Of a stretch of DNA of 64,000 bases, positions 1 through 8,489 are shown piece after piece. The stretch's first letter is position 1. Each line of letters opens with the position of its first letter. The stretch spans positions 372,001-436,000 of the forward strand of contig NZ_CP064030.1 of the NCBI RefSeq assembly GCF_016865235.1. The letters run 5' to 3'. The stretch is from Dyella caseinilytica. Lineage in GTDB: Bacteria; Pseudomonadota; Gammaproteobacteria; Xanthomonadales; Rhodanobacteraceae. The notes below the pieces were generated by a model that made no database searches, had not been told where the DNA came from, and worked only from the letters and a program-made list of their open reading frames with translations. A program made the translations under genes and the position numbers.

Positions 1-787
1 ACTGCGCTTCGATATCCGGCAGTGACAGCCAGCGGCCGATGCGGATAACCATGCCTTCGGCCACCCAAGGAATATAGATGTCGCCGTAGAACAGCATGGG
101 GTCATCGCCGTAGACCTTGCCGTTCTGCGGCTGGCTGGTCGTGGGATTGTTCAGCAGCTGATTGCTGAAAACACCCTTCGTCACGGTGTAGTGATAGTCA
201 TAGCCATACAGATTGGAGATGTCGAAACCCCAATCGATATGGTCAGTTTGCACCGTGTCTTCGACACGCGTGATGGTGGTGATGAACTGGTCGAACTCCA
301 CGCGGTTGGCGCGCGTATTGTAAGAGAGCGGCGCGTTGGTCCAGTTGGATGTGCTCAGGTTCGCTGATGGCGTGGCCCAGCCGAAGATCTCGATGCGGTT
401 ACGCTGCATCCAGTTGCCGAACTTGGTACAGGCCAGCGCTTTCTCCAGCGGATAGGTGCTGTTTCCATCGGGCACGCCGATCGGGTTGGGCACGCCGCCA
501 AGCTGCCATTCGGCGCTGGGAAACGGCGGGGAGTCCAGCGGAGCGTCCATCGCGCGGCGCGCCGGCGTGGGCGCATTCGGATCGGCCGGCTGAGCGTCTT
601 CGCGGTAAGCGGCGGCAAAGCGCGAGAAGAAACCTTTGCTGCAATCGCCGCTTTCGGCTGCGACCGGCGAGGCCGGCAAGCTGCTGGCGGGTTGGTTGCT
701 GACGTTGGTCGATTGCGCCAACACCTGCTGCGACAGCGGCGCGGCAGCCAGCAGGATCGATGTGACAAGAGCCTTCTTGTAAAACAT
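1..787 (-). CDS. Outer-membrane beta-barrel porin, BBP2/OmpL-like (3' end outside window)
   Basis: Reverse-strand reading from the ATG at 787 gives an open frame to the window edge (at least 262 residues, C-terminus missing). A signal peptide (MFYKKALVTSILLAAAPLSQ, cleavage probably after VLA-Q near residue 25) is followed by a Pro/Ala-rich linker. Beta-barrel sequence then follows, with NRIEIFGWATPSANLSTSNW, FDISNLYGYDYHYT and PWVAEGMVIRIGRWLSLPDI, which I recognise as the putative beta-barrel porin-2 family. A good Shine-Dalgarno (GAGGAAGG) lies just upstream. It is co-directional with kdpFAB and probably in the same transcript, which suggests a role in letting solute, perhaps potassium, reach the inner-membrane pump. 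The substrate is not shown by the sequence. Confidence 0.75.
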   Translation of the reverse strand, partial: MFYKKALVTSILLAAAPLSQQVLAQSTNVSNQPASSLPASPVAAESGDCSKGFFSRFAAAYREDAQPADPNAPTPARRAMDAPLDSPPFPSAEWQLGGVPNPIGVPDGNSTYPLEKALACTKFGNWMQRNRIEIFGWATPSANLSTSNWTNAPLSYNTRANRVEFDQFITTITRVEDTVQTDHIDWGFDISNLYGYDYHYTVTKGVFSNQLLNNPTTSQPQNGKVYGDDPMLFYGDIYIPWVAEGMVIRIGRWLSLPDIEAQ

Positions 788-851
788 ACCTTCCTCTCGA
801 ACGGGGCGTTACTGGGCGGCATCGCCCAGTTAGCGACGCCGATTTTGTTGG

Positions 852-1055
852 TTAGATGCCGGCGTATCCGCCGAGCTCGTATTCCTCTTCCGCCGTCATC
901 GGCGTATTGGGCGTCTTGGTCACGCCCCCCTGGGTCTGGCCGCGTACCGGTAGTTCTATCACCACATCGCAATCGGAGTCGTTAGACGACACACGCAGTT
1001 CCATTTGCGGGTGAGTAGCATCGGGTAACGAGACGGACAATTTCAGGGTTTGCAT
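852..1055 (-). CDS. 67-aa orphan protein in the kdp operon
   Basis: It begins 15 bases past the kdpB stop and has a strong Shine-Dalgarno (TGAGGAGG) ten bases ahead of the ATG, overlapping the kdpB stop codon, so translation is well supported. The product is acidic and soluble, with no signal peptide or membrane segment. It starts with a beta-like stretch (MQTLKLSVSLPDATHPQMEL) and ends in an acidic, Gly/Tyr-rich tail (EEEYELGGYAGI). I do not recognise a family. It lies where kdpC normally sits but is far too short for KdpC (about 190 aa with an N-terminal membrane helix) and shares none of its features. Confidence 0.65.
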   Translation of the reverse strand: MQTLKLSVSLPDATHPQMELRVSSNDSDCDVVIELPVRGQTQGGVTKTPNTPMTAEEEYELGGYAGI

Positions 1056-1070
1056 AACGGCTTTGCCTCC

Positions 1071-3143
1071 TCAGGCGGCGCCAAACAGGACGAGCAGCAT
1101 GTCGATGATCTTGATGCCGATGAACGGCACGACGATGCCGCCCAGGCCATAAACCAGCAGATTCCGGCGCAGCAGCGCTCCGGCACCCAGTGCGCGGTAT
1201 TTCACGCCCTTCAATGCCAACGGAATGAGAAAAATGATGATCAGCGCGTTGAAGATCACCGCCGACAGAATGGCGCTCTGCGGGGTGGCCAGCTTCATCA
1301 CGTTCAGTGCGTTGAGCGCCGGATAAGTGGTGGCAAACGCAGCGGGAATGATCGCGAAATACTTGGCCACGTCATTGGCGATCGAGAACGTCGTCAACGA
1401 GCCGCGCGTGATCAGCATCTGCTTGCCGATTTCCACCACCTCGATCAGCTTGGTCGGGTTGGAATCCAGGTCGACCATGTTGCCGGCTTCTTTCGCTGCC
1501 TGCGTGCCGGTGTTCATGGCCACCGCCACGTCGGCCTGGGCCAGCGCCGGCGCGTCGTTGGTGCCGTCGCCGCACATGGCGACCAGACGGCTTTGCGACT
1601 GCATCTGGCGGATCAGCTTGAGCTTGGCTTCCGGTGTGGCTTCGGCGAGGAAATCGTCGACGCCTGCTTCGGCGGCAATCGCAGCGGCGGTGAGCGGGTT
1701 ATCGCCCGTCACCATCACCGTCTTGATGCCCATGCGGCGCAGTTCAGCGAAACGCTCTTTGATGCCGCCCTTCACGATGTCCTTCAGTTCGATCACGCCC
1801 AGCGCGCGGTCGCCTTCGGTCACGATCAGCGGGGTGGCACCGCGGCGGGCGATGTCCTCGGCCATGCGTTTGACCGCGGGCGGAAGATGGCTGCCCTGGC
1901 CATCCAGATAGCGTTCCACCGCATCCAACGCACCCTTGCGGATACGGCGCTCGCCCATGTCCACGCCGCTCATGCGAGTCTGTGCGGTGAACGGCACAAA
2001 TTCAGCATGCAACGATTCCAGCTCGCGTTCGCGCAGGCCGAACTTCTCCTTGGCGAGTACCACGACGCTGCGACCTTCCGGCGTCTCGTCGGCGAGCGAG
2101 GCAAGCTGTGCGGTGTCGGCGAGCGTGCGTTCTTCAATGCCTGGTGCTGGATGGAAAGCAACAGCCTGGCGGTTGCCGAGCGTGATGGTGCCGGTCTTGT
2201 CCAGCAGCAGCACATCCACGTCGCCGGCAGCTTCCACCGCACGGCCGGAGGTGGCGATGACGTTAGCGCGGATCATGCGATCCATGCCGGCGATACCGAT
2301 CGCTGAAAGCAGCGCGCCGATGGTGGTGGGAATCAGGCATACCAGTAGCGCAATCAACACGGTCAGCGTGATCGGGTTGCCTTTGCCGGCCACCTGTACG
2401 CTGTAGATGGAGTACGGCAGCAGCGTGGCGCAAGCCAGCAGAAAGATCAGCGTGAACTTGGCTAAAAGAATGGTCAGCGCGATCTCGTTCGGCGTCTTGC
2501 GGCGTGCAGCGCCTTCCACCATCGCGATCATGCGATCGAGGAAGCTTTCGCCCGGGTTCTTGGTGATCTTCACCACCAGCCAATCCGACAGCACGCGCGT
2601 GCCGCCGGTCACCGCGCTGCGATCACCACCGGCTTCGCGAATCACCGGTGCAGATTCACCGGTGATCGCGCTTTCGTCGACGCTGGCAGCACCGACGAGC
2701 ACTTCGCCGTCGCCCGGAACCTGCTCGTTCGCTTCCACCAATACGTAGTGGCCGGCGCGCAGTTCATTGGACGGCGTGAACACGATCGAAGCATCACGCT
2801 TGGGTTCGGCCAGTTTCTTGGCGATAACATCTTTGCGCGAGCTACGCAGCGCAGCGGCCTGTGCCTTGCCGCGGCCTTCGGCGAGCGCCTCAGCAAAGTT
2901 GGCGAATAGCAAGGTGAACCACAACCAGATGCTCACCCACAAGATGAAACCGGTGGGCGCTTCACCGTGGCCGGTCAGCGCCTGTACCCACAGCAAGGTG
3001 GTAAGTACGCTGCAGACAAACACCACGAACATCACCGGATTGCGGAACTGCAAGCGCGGATGAAGTTTGCGGAACGCGTCTGCGACGGCCTTCCAGATCA
3101 GTGCGCGATCAAATGAGCTGACGGCGTGTGTATGCGAAGTCAT
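1071..3143 (-). CDS. kdpB: Potassium-transporting P-type ATPase subunit B
   Basis: KdpB is the ATP-hydrolysing subunit of the inner-membrane KdpFABC high-affinity potassium pump. At 690 aa it has the usual family length. The actuator motif ITGES, the phosphorylation site LLLDKTGTITLGNR and the hinge motif GDGTNDAPALAQADVAVAM are all intact. Membrane helices occur at the N-terminus (about 35-70), around residues 225-285 and in the C-terminal 110 residues. It starts 37 bases after the kdpA stop. Its stop codon overlaps the Shine-Dalgarno of the following 67-aa ORF. No kdpC follows within the window. Confidence 0.97.
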   Translation of the reverse strand: MTSHTHAVSSFDRALIWKAVADAFRKLHPRLQFRNPVMFVVFVCSVLTTLLWVQALTGHGEAPTGFILWVSIWLWFTLLFANFAEALAEGRGKAQAAALRSSRKDVIAKKLAEPKRDASIVFTPSNELRAGHYVLVEANEQVPGDGEVLVGAASVDESAITGESAPVIREAGGDRSAVTGGTRVLSDWLVVKITKNPGESFLDRMIAMVEGAARRKTPNEIALTILLAKFTLIFLLACATLLPYSIYSVQVAGKGNPITLTVLIALLVCLIPTTIGALLSAIGIAGMDRMIRANVIATSGRAVEAAGDVDVLLLDKTGTITLGNRQAVAFHPAPGIEERTLADTAQLASLADETPEGRSVVVLAKEKFGLRERELESLHAEFVPFTAQTRMSGVDMGERRIRKGALDAVERYLDGQGSHLPPAVKRMAEDIARRGATPLIVTEGDRALGVIELKDIVKGGIKERFAELRRMGIKTVMVTGDNPLTAAAIAAEAGVDDFLAEATPEAKLKLIRQMQSQSRLVAMCGDGTNDAPALAQADVAVAMNTGTQAAKEAGNMVDLDSNPTKLIEVVEIGKQMLITRGSLTTFSIANDVAKYFAIIPAAFATTYPALNALNVMKLATPQSAILSAVIFNALIIIFLIPLALKGVKYRALGAGALLRRNLLVYGLGGIVVPFIGIKIIDMLLVLFGAA

Positions 3144-3179
3144 GGAATCTAAATTCCTAATTGGGGCAGCCCAAAAAAA

Positions 3180-4985
3180 TCAATGCGCCGACATCAGGTA
3201 CTCGGCGATGGGGCCGAGCGCCAGAGCAGGCAAAAAGGTAAGTGCGCCGACGATGATCACCACGCTGGCCAACAGCGTTACGAACAGCGGCGTGTGCGTG
3301 GGAAGCGTGCCTGACGATTCGGGAACATGCTTCTTCGCGGCCACCGAACCGGCCAGCGCCAGCATGGCGATAGCCAGGGTGTAGCGCGCCCAGAACATGC
3401 ACACGCTCAACATCACGTTCCAGAACGGAATGTTCGCGGATAGGCCACCGAAGGAACTGCCGTTGTTGTTGGTGGCAGACGTCACCGTGTACAGAATCTC
3501 GCTGAAGCCGTGCGCACCCGGGTTGCCCACGGTGGCGGTTGCGGTCGGCGTGAGTACGGCAATGGCCGTGCAGATGACAACCAGCGCACAGGGAATCAGC
3601 ACGGCAAGGCTCGCCATCTTCATCTCGTACGCTTCGATCTTCTTGCCCAGGTACTCCGGTGTGCGGCCCACCATGAGGCCGGCGATAAACACTGCGACCA
3701 CCGCGAAGGCGAGCATGCCGTAAAGACCCGAACCGACGCCGCCGAAGATAACTTCGCCAAGCTGCATCAGCCACATTGGCACCAGGCCACCCAGCGGGGT
3801 CAGCGAATCGTGCATGTTGTTCACCGCACCGCACGATGCTGCCGTGGTGATGGCGGTGAACAGGCTGCTGGCTGCGATGCCGAAGCGCGTTTCCTTGCCT
3901 TCCATATTGCCGCCCGGCTGCAGCGCTGAAGCGTGCTGATCGACGGCCGACAGGGTGTGGATGATCGGGTTGCCGGCCTGTTCGGCAGCGGTCACGCCGA
4001 TGGTGAGCGGAATGAAGATCACCAGCATCGCGGCCAGGATCGCCCAGCCTTGGCGGCGGTCGCCGACCATTTCACCGAAGGTGATACACAGGCCGCCAGG
4101 AATCAGGAAGATCGCCAGCATCTCCAGGAAGTTGGAGAACGGGGTCGGGTTTTCGTACGGATGTGCCGAGTTCGCACCGAAGAAGCCACCACCGTTGGTA
4201 CCCAGCATCTTGATCGCGATCTGCGACGCAGCCGGACCCATCGGCAGGGTTTCTGTCGTGAGCTGCGCGGGCTTGGTCACGGGGTTGCCTTGGGCATCCT
4301 TGACAGGGTTGCCGGCCACATCGGTCACCGGGTTGGCGTACGTGGTGGTCTGCACCACCGGCACATCCACGAACGGCTTGAAGTTCTGGATCACGCCCTG
4401 TGACACCAGCAGCATCGCCAGCACGAACGAAATCGGCATCAGCACATACAGGGTTGTGCGAGTCAGATCGACCCAGAAATTGCCGATGCCCTTGGCTGTC
4501 TTGCGGGCAAAGCCGCGCACCACCGCAATCAGCACCGCAATGCCGGTGGCTGCGGACATGAAGTTCTGCACCGCCAGCGCAGCCATCTGGGTGAGATAGC
4601 TCATCGCCGACTCGCCTGAATAAGCCTGCCAGTTGGTGTTGGTGATGAAGCTGATCGCCGTGTTGATCGACAGATCCGGACTGAGCGCCGGGAAGTGCTG
4701 AGGGTTCAGTGGCAGCCACTGCTGCAGGCGTTGGAACGCATACACAAACACCATGCCACACACGTTGAACAGCAGCATGGCGATGGCATAGCGCTTCCAG
4801 CCCATGTCTTCATCGGCTTTGACGCCGCAAAAACGATAGATAAACCGCTCAACGCCGCCACCCAGGCGGGTGATGCGGTTGGGTTGGTCGGCATATACGT
4901 GTGCCATGTAGCGGCCCATCGGCTTGATGAGCAGCAACAGGACAACCAGATAGATGCCGATCTGGATGAAGTCGTTGAGAGTCAT
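3180..4985 (-). CDS. kdpA: Potassium-transporting ATPase subunit A (channel-like subunit)
   Basis: KdpA is the potassium-selective, channel-derived membrane subunit of KdpFABC. The 601-aa product is almost entirely hydrophobic helices and contains the four pore-loop signatures: SFITNTNWQAYSGE, TNGGGFFGANSAHPYENP, TAASCGAVNNMHDSLTPLGG and TSATNNNGSSFGGL. I chose the ATG at 4985 (MTLNDFIQIGIYL), which overlaps the stop of kdpF by ATGA. A longer frame to 5018 exists but would run through the kdpF coding sequence. It is followed by kdpB. Confidence 0.97.
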   Translation of the reverse strand: MTLNDFIQIGIYLVVLLLLIKPMGRYMAHVYADQPNRITRLGGGVERFIYRFCGVKADEDMGWKRYAIAMLLFNVCGMVFVYAFQRLQQWLPLNPQHFPALSPDLSINTAISFITNTNWQAYSGESAMSYLTQMAALAVQNFMSAATGIAVLIAVVRGFARKTAKGIGNFWVDLTRTTLYVLMPISFVLAMLLVSQGVIQNFKPFVDVPVVQTTTYANPVTDVAGNPVKDAQGNPVTKPAQLTTETLPMGPAASQIAIKMLGTNGGGFFGANSAHPYENPTPFSNFLEMLAIFLIPGGLCITFGEMVGDRRQGWAILAAMLVIFIPLTIGVTAAEQAGNPIIHTLSAVDQHASALQPGGNMEGKETRFGIAASSLFTAITTAASCGAVNNMHDSLTPLGGLVPMWLMQLGEVIFGGVGSGLYGMLAFAVVAVFIAGLMVGRTPEYLGKKIEAYEMKMASLAVLIPCALVVICTAIAVLTPTATATVGNPGAHGFSEILYTVTSATNNNGSSFGGLSANIPFWNVMLSVCMFWARYTLAIAMLALAGSVAAKKHVPESSGTLPTHTPLFVTLLASVVIIVGALTFLPALALGPIAEYLMSAH

Positions 4986-5074
4986 TCGAACCACTCCGGT
5001 TTCAACAGCGCCACACACAAATAAACCGTCAAAGCCACCGCGATGACGGCAGCCAGTCCGTAGAAGAAGTTCAT
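4982..5074 (-). CDS. kdpF: KdpF-type 30-aa membrane peptide
   Basis: This 30-codon frame encodes one transmembrane helix (MNFFYGLAAVIAVALTVYL...) ending in the KdpF-typical segment ALLKPEWFE. KdpF peptides stabilise the KdpABC complex in the membrane. The stop codon TGA overlaps the kdpA ATG (ATGA), so the two are translationally coupled. It is too short to be found by routine ORF cut-offs. Confidence 0.88.
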   Translation of the reverse strand: MNFFYGLAAVIAVALTVYLCVALLKPEWFE

Positions 5075-5116
5075 GGGATTTGCTCCGTTAGAGAGTCGGG
5101 GCAGGGCCGCCGATGG

Positions 5117-5209
5117 TCAGCTGCGCGGCCCCAGGCGGTCGCAAAGCAGCAGAAAGCCGAGCGTGGCGGCAGCCAACACGAAGCCAAACAGTAGGTAGAT
5201 AACATCCAT
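5117..5209 (-). CDS. Second 30-aa single-helix peptide ahead of kdpF
   Basis: The frame MDVIYLLFGFVLAAATLGFL..., ending CDRLGPRS, is a single predicted membrane helix with a short positively charged cytoplasmic tail. It lies 42 bases upstream of kdpF in the same direction, at the head of the operon. From memory, similar small unnamed ORFs precede kdpF in other proteobacterial kdp operons. The hydrophobicity and position support a real membrane microprotein that may be an auxiliary of the pump, but no function is established here. Confidence 0.6.
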   Translation of the reverse strand: MDVIYLLFGFVLAAATLGFLLLCDRLGPRS

Positions 5210-5297
5210 GGGAATCACTCAATGCCTCACAGCTGCGCACTGTAGGCATCGGCGCATAAGAAGCGGGTAGCGAAAGAGCGGCCCCGCGTATAGAACG

Positions 5298-5312
5298 CGT
5301 AAAATTTTTACG
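5298..5312. promoter_or_regulatory. Perfect 15-bp palindrome upstream of the kdp operon
   Basis: The sequence cgtaaaatttttacg is a perfect dyad (7+1+7) about 90 bp upstream of the first kdp peptide. Its AT-rich core in a GC-rich region makes it a candidate operator, for example for KdpE or another osmolarity or potassium regulator, or part of an UP/promoter region. No kdpDE genes are in the window, so the assignment is inference. Confidence 0.3.
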
Positions 5313-5420
5313 GGCAAGGGAACTTGCGCTGCGTCCTAGTGGGGGCGCCGAGCCCCAGTTTGGCCCAAACCGCCCGCCGAGCCGGGGCTCGGCGTTGCAG
5401 GGTGCTGAATGCGATCCGTG

Positions 5421-5765
5421 CTAGTGGAGCGAAGAAACGGCCCAGGTGATGAACGCTGCATTCACCGCCGTCAAGGTCAGCGACCCCAGAAACAGGACAT
5501 CAGCGATCCGTTCCAGCCGGTGATTGCGCCCCAGGTTACGGGTGCGTAGCGCCCAGTAGGACATCAGGCAGGCGGCCAGGTAAGCCATCGCGTTGAGCGC
5601 CAACAGGTCATCGCCCAGCACGTCGGTGTGCCGCAACGACACCACCATTCGAATGATGCCGATAACGGTGAGGCATACGCCGACCATGGCGGCCGAAGCG
5701 GTGAAGATATGTACGCAGATATCGTGATCGAGTCGTTCGTCCGGCGTGTCCAGGGTGTTGTTCAT
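5421..5765 (-). CDS. Small inner-membrane protein, unknown function
   Basis: 114 aa with a short hydrophilic, acidic N-terminus (TPDERLDHDICVH). About three membrane helices follow, near residues 19-42 (ASAAMVGVCLTVIGIIRMVV), 52-72 (LALNAMAYLAACLMSYWALR) and 88-112 (VLFLGSLTLTAVNAAFITWAV). I do not recognise the family with certainty. It stands alone between the kdp promoter region and a LysR gene on the same strand. No strong ribosome-binding site is visible, so the exact start is uncertain. Confidence 0.6.
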   Translation of the reverse strand: MNNTLDTPDERLDHDICVHIFTASAAMVGVCLTVIGIIRMVVSLRHTDVLGDDLLALNAMAYLAACLMSYWALRTRNLGRNHRLERIADVLFLGSLTLTAVNAAFITWAVSSLH

Positions 5766-5848
5766 GACTTATCGATACGCAAGGGTGTCGACAATAACGG
5801 ACCGGGGTATACCCGATGGGTTTCAAAGCAAGAGTCTGCGTTTATGTT

Positions 5849-6769
5849 TCATATGGGTACGGGTGCAATTTCGCATTTTTCTTCGCGGAAAAGATGTTCG
5901 CAGATGAAATCGACAAACACGCGCAGCTTCGGCGATATTTGGCGGTTGGATGGCCATAGCACCCAAAATGGTCCTTGTTGCAGCATGTAACTTTCCAATA
6001 CCGGCAGCAGGCTGCCTTCTGCGACCGCCTCGCGCGTAAGAAAGGTTGGCATATAGCCGATGCCCAGGCCGTTGGTGCAGGCCATCAGCATTGCCTCGAT
6101 GTTGTTGCAGACCAAACTGACCGGCAGGTTCGGCTCGTTTTCGCCGGGATCATTGCGCATCACCCATTTCTGCAGTTTTCCTTTGCTTGGATAGCGGAAC
6201 TGCAGGCAGCTATGCCGCTCCAGTTCACGCGGATGTTGCGGCGTGCCATGCCGCTGAAGATAAGCGGGCGATGCGTAAAGCATGATGCGGTATGAGCCGA
6301 TGCGTCGCGCCATCAGGCGCGAATCGGGCAGCTCGCCGCTGCGGATAACGGCATCCAGTTCATTGTCGATTACATCGACGATGCGATCATCAAAATCCAG
6401 ATCCAGCTCGATGTCGGGATAGCGTTGCATGAACTCACCCAGCACCGGCATCAGGAAGCGATAGCCGATGGTGATGACGCTTATCCGCAAGCGTCCACGC
6501 GGCACTTCGCTGGCATGCGACAGCAGGGCCTCGGCCTCGTCGATGTCATGGAGAATGTGCCGGCAACGCTCAAAAAACTGTGCGCCCTCTGCCGTGAGGC
6601 GTACACGCCGCGTACTGCGCTGAAAAAGGCGCACGCCAAGGCGCTCTTCCAGCCGCGCCACGCTTTTGCCCACCGCCGAGGCGGAAATACCCAGCAGGCG
6701 TCCGGCTGCAACGAAGCTCTGGGTTTCGGCTGTACGTACGAAGGCGGTCAATCCGGTGAGCTTGTCCAT
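5849..6769 (-). CDS. LysR-family transcriptional regulator
   Basis: 306 aa. The N-terminal winged helix-turn-helix (MDKLTGLTAFVRTAETQSFV, then GISASAVGKSVARLEERLGV) is followed by a substrate-binding domain from about residue 90 to 295. It is close to the AaeR/CrgA-like LysR subgroup that starts with 'MDKL..L..F'. It is transcribed divergently from the MFS transporter at 6906, with a 136-bp shared promoter region. By the usual LysR arrangement it probably controls that transporter and itself. The effector is unknown. Confidence 0.9.
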   Translation of the reverse strand: MDKLTGLTAFVRTAETQSFVAAGRLLGISASAVGKSVARLEERLGVRLFQRSTRRVRLTAEGAQFFERCRHILHDIDEAEALLSHASEVPRGRLRISVITIGYRFLMPVLGEFMQRYPDIELDLDFDDRIVDVIDNELDAVIRSGELPDSRLMARRIGSYRIMLYASPAYLQRHGTPQHPRELERHSCLQFRYPSKGKLQKWVMRNDPGENEPNLPVSLVCNNIEAMLMACTNGLGIGYMPTFLTREAVAEGSLLPVLESYMLQQGPFWVLWPSNRQISPKLRVFVDFICEHLFREEKCEIAPVPI

Positions 6770-6815
6770 GCCTTGGTTCCGGGGTGATGAAGGGGGGAGA
6801 TTAGAGCGTATTTAT

Positions 6816-6828
6816 CCGTTTAGAACGG
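6816..6828. promoter_or_regulatory. Candidate LysR-box between regulator and MFS transporter
   Basis: The dyad ccgtt-tag-aacgg sits in the divergent intergenic region, about 47 bp from the LysR start and 78 bp from the transporter start. Interrupted dyads of this kind in a LysR/target divergent region are the usual recognition sites. The arm is only five bases, so this is a candidate only. Confidence 0.3.
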
Positions 6829-6905
6829 AATGAAGCCCGATTTTTCAACTATTGCCAGCCTTTTAGGATGTAGTTCTCCTCCCTTTACACATCAGGAACC
6901 CCCGG

Positions 6906-8447
6906 ATGTCTACAACAACCAGCTCCGGCGCCCGCGCCGGACGGTGGCTCATTCTCGGCGCGGTGTGCCTGGCCGCGCTGATTCCGCCACTCGGCTTTAC
7001 CGGGGGTGCCGTGGCGATGCCGGCCATCGGGCGCGAACTGGGTGGTAGCCCGTTTGCGCTCAACTGGATCGTCAACGGTTACATGCTCGCGTTCGGGAGC
7101 ACGCTGATGGCGGCAGGCGCCTTGTCCGATCAATACGGACGCAAGAAGGTCTTCAGCACTGGCGTCGGTTTGTTCGTGCTCGCTTCACTGTTGCTGGCAG
7201 GTGTTTCCCAGTTGCCGTGGCTCAACTTGCTGCGTGGTGCACAGGGCCTTGCGGGCGCGATGATCCTGGCGGGCGGCACGGCAGCCCTGGCGCAGGAATT
7301 TGATGGGCCAGCGCGGACGCGGGCGTTTGCCATGCTCGGCACCACCTTTGGGATTGGTCTGGCGTTCGGGCCGGTACTGACCGGTTGGTTGATACAAGAT
7401 TTCGGTTGGCGTGCGAGCTTTCTCACCGGCGCTGCGGCAGGCGTGTTGGCCTTGCTGCTGGGTGTGCCCAAAATGCACGAGTCGCGTGATCCTGGCGCGA
7501 CCGGTCTCGATTGGCCGGGCAGCATCAGCTTCACTGCTGCGCTGGGCGCGCTCACGCTTGGCATCATGCAGGCGCCGTTGCATGGCTGGTTAAGTGCGCA
7601 GGTGACAGGTCTTTTATCTGCCGCTTTCGCGCTGATGGTGCTGTTTGTGTGGATCGAGCGTCGTGTGCGCCGTCCGATGCTGGATCTTTCATTGTTTCGT
7701 TATACGCGTTTCATCGGCGTGCAAGCGCTGCCGCTGGCAACCTGTTATTGCTATGTGGTGTTGCTGATCATGCTGCCCATTCGTTTTATCGGTATCGAAG
7801 GTCACAGCGAACTTGATGCGGGTTGGATGCTGATGACGTTGTCGCTGCCGATGCTGGTGGTGCCCGCGATGGCGGCGTCGCTCGCGCATCGCATTCCGGC
7901 GGGTGTGCTTTGCGGCGCTGGCTTGCTGCTTGCGGCGGTCGGCTTGCTCTACATGTCTCGCATCGCCCCGGGCCAGTCGGTATGGGACTGGGCTGTGCCG
8001 ATGCTGCTGGTTGGTGTTGGCAGCGGCATGCCGTGGGGGTTAATGGATGGTCTTTCCGTCAGCGTGGTGCCGCGCGAACGCGCTGGCATGGCTACCGGAA
8101 TTTTCAGTACCACCCGTGTGGCAGGTGAATGCATCGGCCTGGCCTTGATGAGCGCCGTGCTGGTTGGCTTATTGCAATGGCGTTTGCATGTGGCAATGCC
8201 GAGCGTAGAGATCGATGTCGTGAATGCGACTGCGCGGCAGTTGGCGGCTGGAAACCGTTTGCTCGCGATGGCGCCATGGCCGGATGCGGCACATGCTGCC
8301 TTGATTACCGCTTATAGCGAGGCGTTTCGTTGGGTCATGTACGTGCTCGCAGCTATTACGACGGTATCCGCACTCGTGGTGTTTGGTTTTCTAGGCAAGG
8401 CCGGAGCCGCGCCGGAGGCCGATGCCAATAGCTGTGCGGTCCTGTAG
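6906..8447 (+). CDS. MFS drug-efflux transporter, DHA2/QacA-EmrB-like
   Basis: 513 aa with about 14 hydrophobic helices, the layout of the 14-TM drug:H+ antiporter family. Visible motifs are the loop-2 motif A variant ALSDQYGRKKVF (about 78-90) and a motif C-like stretch GLAFGPVLTGWLIQ (about 150-165), which is characteristic of exporters. It is divergent from a LysR regulator, a typical inducible efflux arrangement. Substrate cannot be told from sequence. The stop codon lies inside the hairpin shared with the convergent helicase gene. Confidence 0.88.
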   Translation: MSTTTSSGARAGRWLILGAVCLAALIPPLGFTGGAVAMPAIGRELGGSPFALNWIVNGYMLAFGSTLMAAGALSDQYGRKKVFSTGVGLFVLASLLLAGVSQLPWLNLLRGAQGLAGAMILAGGTAALAQEFDGPARTRAFAMLGTTFGIGLAFGPVLTGWLIQDFGWRASFLTGAAAGVLALLLGVPKMHESRDPGATGLDWPGSISFTAALGALTLGIMQAPLHGWLSAQVTGLLSAAFALMVLFVWIERRVRRPMLDLSLFRYTRFIGVQALPLATCYCYVVLLIMLPIRFIGIEGHSELDAGWMLMTLSLPMLVVPAMAASLAHRIPAGVLCGAGLLLAAVGLLYMSRIAPGQSVWDWAVPMLLVGVGSGMPWGLMDGLSVSVVPRERAGMATGIFSTTRVAGECIGLALMSAVLVGLLQWRLHVAMPSVEIDVVNATARQLAAGNRLLAMAPWPDAAHAALITAYSEAFRWVMYVLAAITTVSALVVFGFLGKAGAAPEADANSCAVL

Positions 8448-8489
8448 GTTGGATTATCCCAGGATCAAGTTCGGGGTAATCCAACCTAC
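8444..8489. terminator. Palindromic repeat acting as bidirectional terminator and supplying both stop codons
   Basis: Two 17-base arms (gtaggttggattatccc and ggggtaatccaacctac, one mismatch) are separated by 12 bases. They lie exactly between the convergent MFS and helicase genes. The TAG stop of the MFS gene (8445-8447) and the TAG stop of the helicase (8486-8488) both fall inside the arms. The sequence resembles the widespread 'gtaggttggatta' intergenic repeat of proteobacteria (recalled, not searched). Confidence 0.65.

Noticed and set aside
1050..2306. 418-codon frame antisense to kdpB
   Set aside because: The opposite strand encodes an unambiguous KdpB. The translation is His/Arg/Gln-rich shadow sequence.
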